Assembly (NCBI GenBank): GCA_964528155.1
Contig: CAZGRL010000208.1
Span: 1-5,387 of the forward strand
Direction: 5' to 3'
Length of the DNA stretch: 5,387 bases
DNA from: G001797105 sp964528155
GTDB taxonomy: Bacteria; Chloroflexota; Anaerolineae; Anaerolineales; E44-bin32
Both the position numbers and the translations under genes were made by a program. The notes beneath the pieces are model-generated. The model saw nothing but the letters and a program-made list of their open reading frames with translations, made no database searches and was not told the origin of the DNA. Within the stretch, counting starts at the first letter, position 1. Every line of letters starts with the position of its first letter. Shown here one piece after another: positions 4,246-5,387 of the stretch.

Positions 4246-5262
4246 ATGGCACCAACCAAGAAGCGCATCCTGACCGGCGACCGACCGACAGGTCGCATGC
4301 ATCTGGGGCACTACGTCGGCTCGCTGGCGAATCGTATCCGGCTTCAGGACGAGTACGAGTGCTTCTTCATCATTGCCGACCTGCATACGCTGACAACCAA
4401 GCCGGACAAGGATGCCCTCGTCCAGATCGAGAGCTTCGTCCACGAGATGGTGCTCGACTACCTGGCGGTGGGGATCGACCCCGAGCGGAGCGTGATCTTC
4501 TTGCAGTCTGCGATCCCCGAGACGTACGAGCTCAACCTGATCTTCGAGATGCTCGTGACCGTGCCACGCCTGGAGAGGCTCCCGTCGTTGAAGGATATGG
4601 CCCAGTCGGCGAATCTCGAGTCGATGCCGTTCGGGTTGTTGGGCTATCCCGTCCTGCAGGCGGCCGACATCTTGCTGCCGCGCGCGCATCTTGTGCCGGT
4701 CGGTAAGGACAATGAGTCACACGTGGAGGTCACGCGCGAGATCGCCAGAAGATTCAATCGGCTCTACGGGGAGGTCTTCCCCGAGCCTGAGGCTCTGATC
4801 GGAGACGTGCCGACTCTGGTCGGGACGGATGGGCAGGCCAAGATGAGCAAGTCGTTGGACAACGCCATCTTCCTGGCGGATGACGCCCAGACCGTGGCCG
4901 AGAAGGTCCGCGGAATGTACACCGACCCCAACCGCATCCGGGCCGACATCCCCGGTCGGGTGGAAGGCAACCCGGTGTTCATCTACCACGACGCCTTCAA
5001 CCCGAACGTCGATGAGGTAGACGATCTCAAGGCCCGCTACAAAGAGGGCAAGGTCGGCGACGTGGAGGTCAAACAGAAGTTGACGAGTGCCCTGAACGAG
5101 TTCCTGGATCCGATTCGCGAACGACGCCAGAAGTACGTCGCCCAGCCGGATCTGGTGAGGGAGATTCTCCTGGCCGGGACACGGCGCATGCGCCGTGAGG
5201 CCGGGGAGACGATGGGGCTTGTGCGGGAGGCGATGGGCCTGCCGCGGCTCGAGGTCGAATAG
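4246..5262 (+). CDS. trpS: Tryptophanyl-tRNA synthetase
   Basis: TrpRS is a class I synthetase, dimeric and cytosolic, that charges tRNA-Trp with tryptophan using ATP. The 338 residues match the usual bacterial length. The HIGH-type signature is HLGHY (19-23) after GDRPTGRM, and the KMSKS loop is intact at 199-203. The tryptophan pocket segment YPVLQAADILL (134-144) contains D141, equivalent to the aspartate that binds the indole NH. PVGKDNESHVEVTREIARRFN (split as 151-160 and 161-171) is the conserved segment where Escherichia coli and Geobacillus enzymes have GEDQ; the GKDN form marks a different TrpRS subgroup. The C-terminal helical domain (about 205-338) would bind the anticodon. The start at 4246 is chosen for AGGAG at 4235-4239, six bases upstream; a longer open frame back to 4117 would begin inside the T-box leader and is rejected. 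A T-box for tryptophan precedes it, so expression rises when tRNA-Trp is uncharged. Confidence 0.97.
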   Translation: MAPTKKRILTGDRPTGRMHLGHYVGSLANRIRLQDEYECFFIIADLHTLTTKPDKDALVQIESFVHEMVLDYLAVGIDPERSVIFLQSAIPETYELNLIFEMLVTVPRLERLPSLKDMAQSANLESMPFGLLGYPVLQAADILLPRAHLVPVGKDNESHVEVTREIARRFNRLYGEVFPEPEALIGDVPTLVGTDGQAKMSKSLDNAIFLADDAQTVAEKVRGMYTDPNRIRADIPGRVEGNPVFIYHDAFNPNVDEVDDLKARYKEGKVGDVEVKQKLTSALNEFLDPIRERRQKYVAQPDLVREILLAGTRRMRREAGETMGLVREAMGLPRLEVE

Positions 5263-5294
5263 TTGTCACTCGGAGCTTAGGCCCCACCCCCTTG

Positions 5295-5352
5295 CCCCCT
5301 CCCCAGGCTTGCAGCTCGCAAATCCGACATGATCAATGGCCTGGGGAGGGGG
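5295..5352. repeat. GC-rich 14-bp inverted repeat after trpS
   Basis: CCCCCTCCCCAGGC (5295-5308) and GCCTGGGGAGGGGG (5339-5352) are exact reverse complements around a 30-nt loop. The loop itself has a small hairpin, TTGC (5309-5312) with GCAA (5318-5321). It begins 32 bases after the trpS stop and could end the trpS transcript, but no T-run follows. Its left flank (about 5276-5304) resembles the reverse complement of the right flank of repeat copy B (about 1085-1111), so it probably belongs to the same intergenic repeat family. Confidence 0.75.
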
Positions 5353-5387
5353 ATGAATCCCGGAATTGAATGCGGGTCGGCTTGGCC

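Noticed and set aside
3741..4298. N-terminal 186-residue extension of the membrane protein reading frame
   Set aside because: It crosses the operator, the promoter and the antisense of the T-box leader, has low-complexity Arg/Pro/Ser composition, and the ATG at 3740 has a strong ribosome site.
1..5387. CRISPR array, tRNA, rRNA, phage or insertion sequence genes
   Set aside because: No regularly spaced repeats, cloverleaf, rRNA or transposase/integrase motif was seen on either strand.

Overview
The window is GC-rich bacterial DNA with about 200 bp of sequence before the first gene, compact intergenic palindromic repeats, strong Shine-Dalgarno sites and sigma70-type promoters, and a T-box riboswitch in front of trpS. 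T-box control of a tRNA synthetase points to a Gram-positive-type lineage (Firmicutes, Actinobacteria, Chloroflexota). The high GC content and the GC-rich dispersed repeats with a GAGCGAAGCGAAGTCGAAGGAC core make a Chloroflexota (Thermomicrobia-like) chromosome my best guess, but this is inference with no marker gene to prove it. The layout looks chromosomal; there are no phage, transposase or CRISPR signatures.

Layout: (1) 1-194, part of a REP-like repeat, an inverted repeat and an extended -10 promoter. (2) 195-869 (+), a ten-histidine membrane fatty acid hydroxylase of the FA2H/Scs7 type. (3) 870-1209, a gap with no gene but two adjacent palindromic elements: a near-perfect 27-bp-stem hairpin and an 81-bp REP-like element related to the one at the window start; a promoter for the next gene follows. 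(4) 1210-2568 (+), a group II PLP-dependent decarboxylase of unknown substrate. (5) 2569-2769, a convergent intergenic gap with a long imperfect hairpin. (6) 3740-2770 (-), a two-gene operon of a six-helix membrane protein followed, with an ATGA overlap, by a small winged-helix repressor. It has a near-consensus promoter and a perfect 9+5+9 palindrome just downstream of the predicted transcription start. (7) 3871-5262 (+), a divergent promoter with the same -35/-10 hexamers, a tryptophan T-box leader of about 280 nt and trpS. (8) 5263-5387, another GC-rich palindrome.

How the parts work together: the trpS unit is a complete tRNA-sensing circuit, with promoter, Stem I carrying a UGG specifier, T-box with a UGGC bulge that fits tRNA-Trp, terminator hairpin, ribosome site and TrpRS. 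The divergent unit reads as a self-regulated membrane protein/repressor pair whose operator is visible. The hydroxylase and the decarboxylase appear to be single-gene units, each with its own promoter signal, and nothing ties them to each other. The least described parts are the membrane protein/repressor operon with its palindrome and the family of GC-rich intergenic palindromes.
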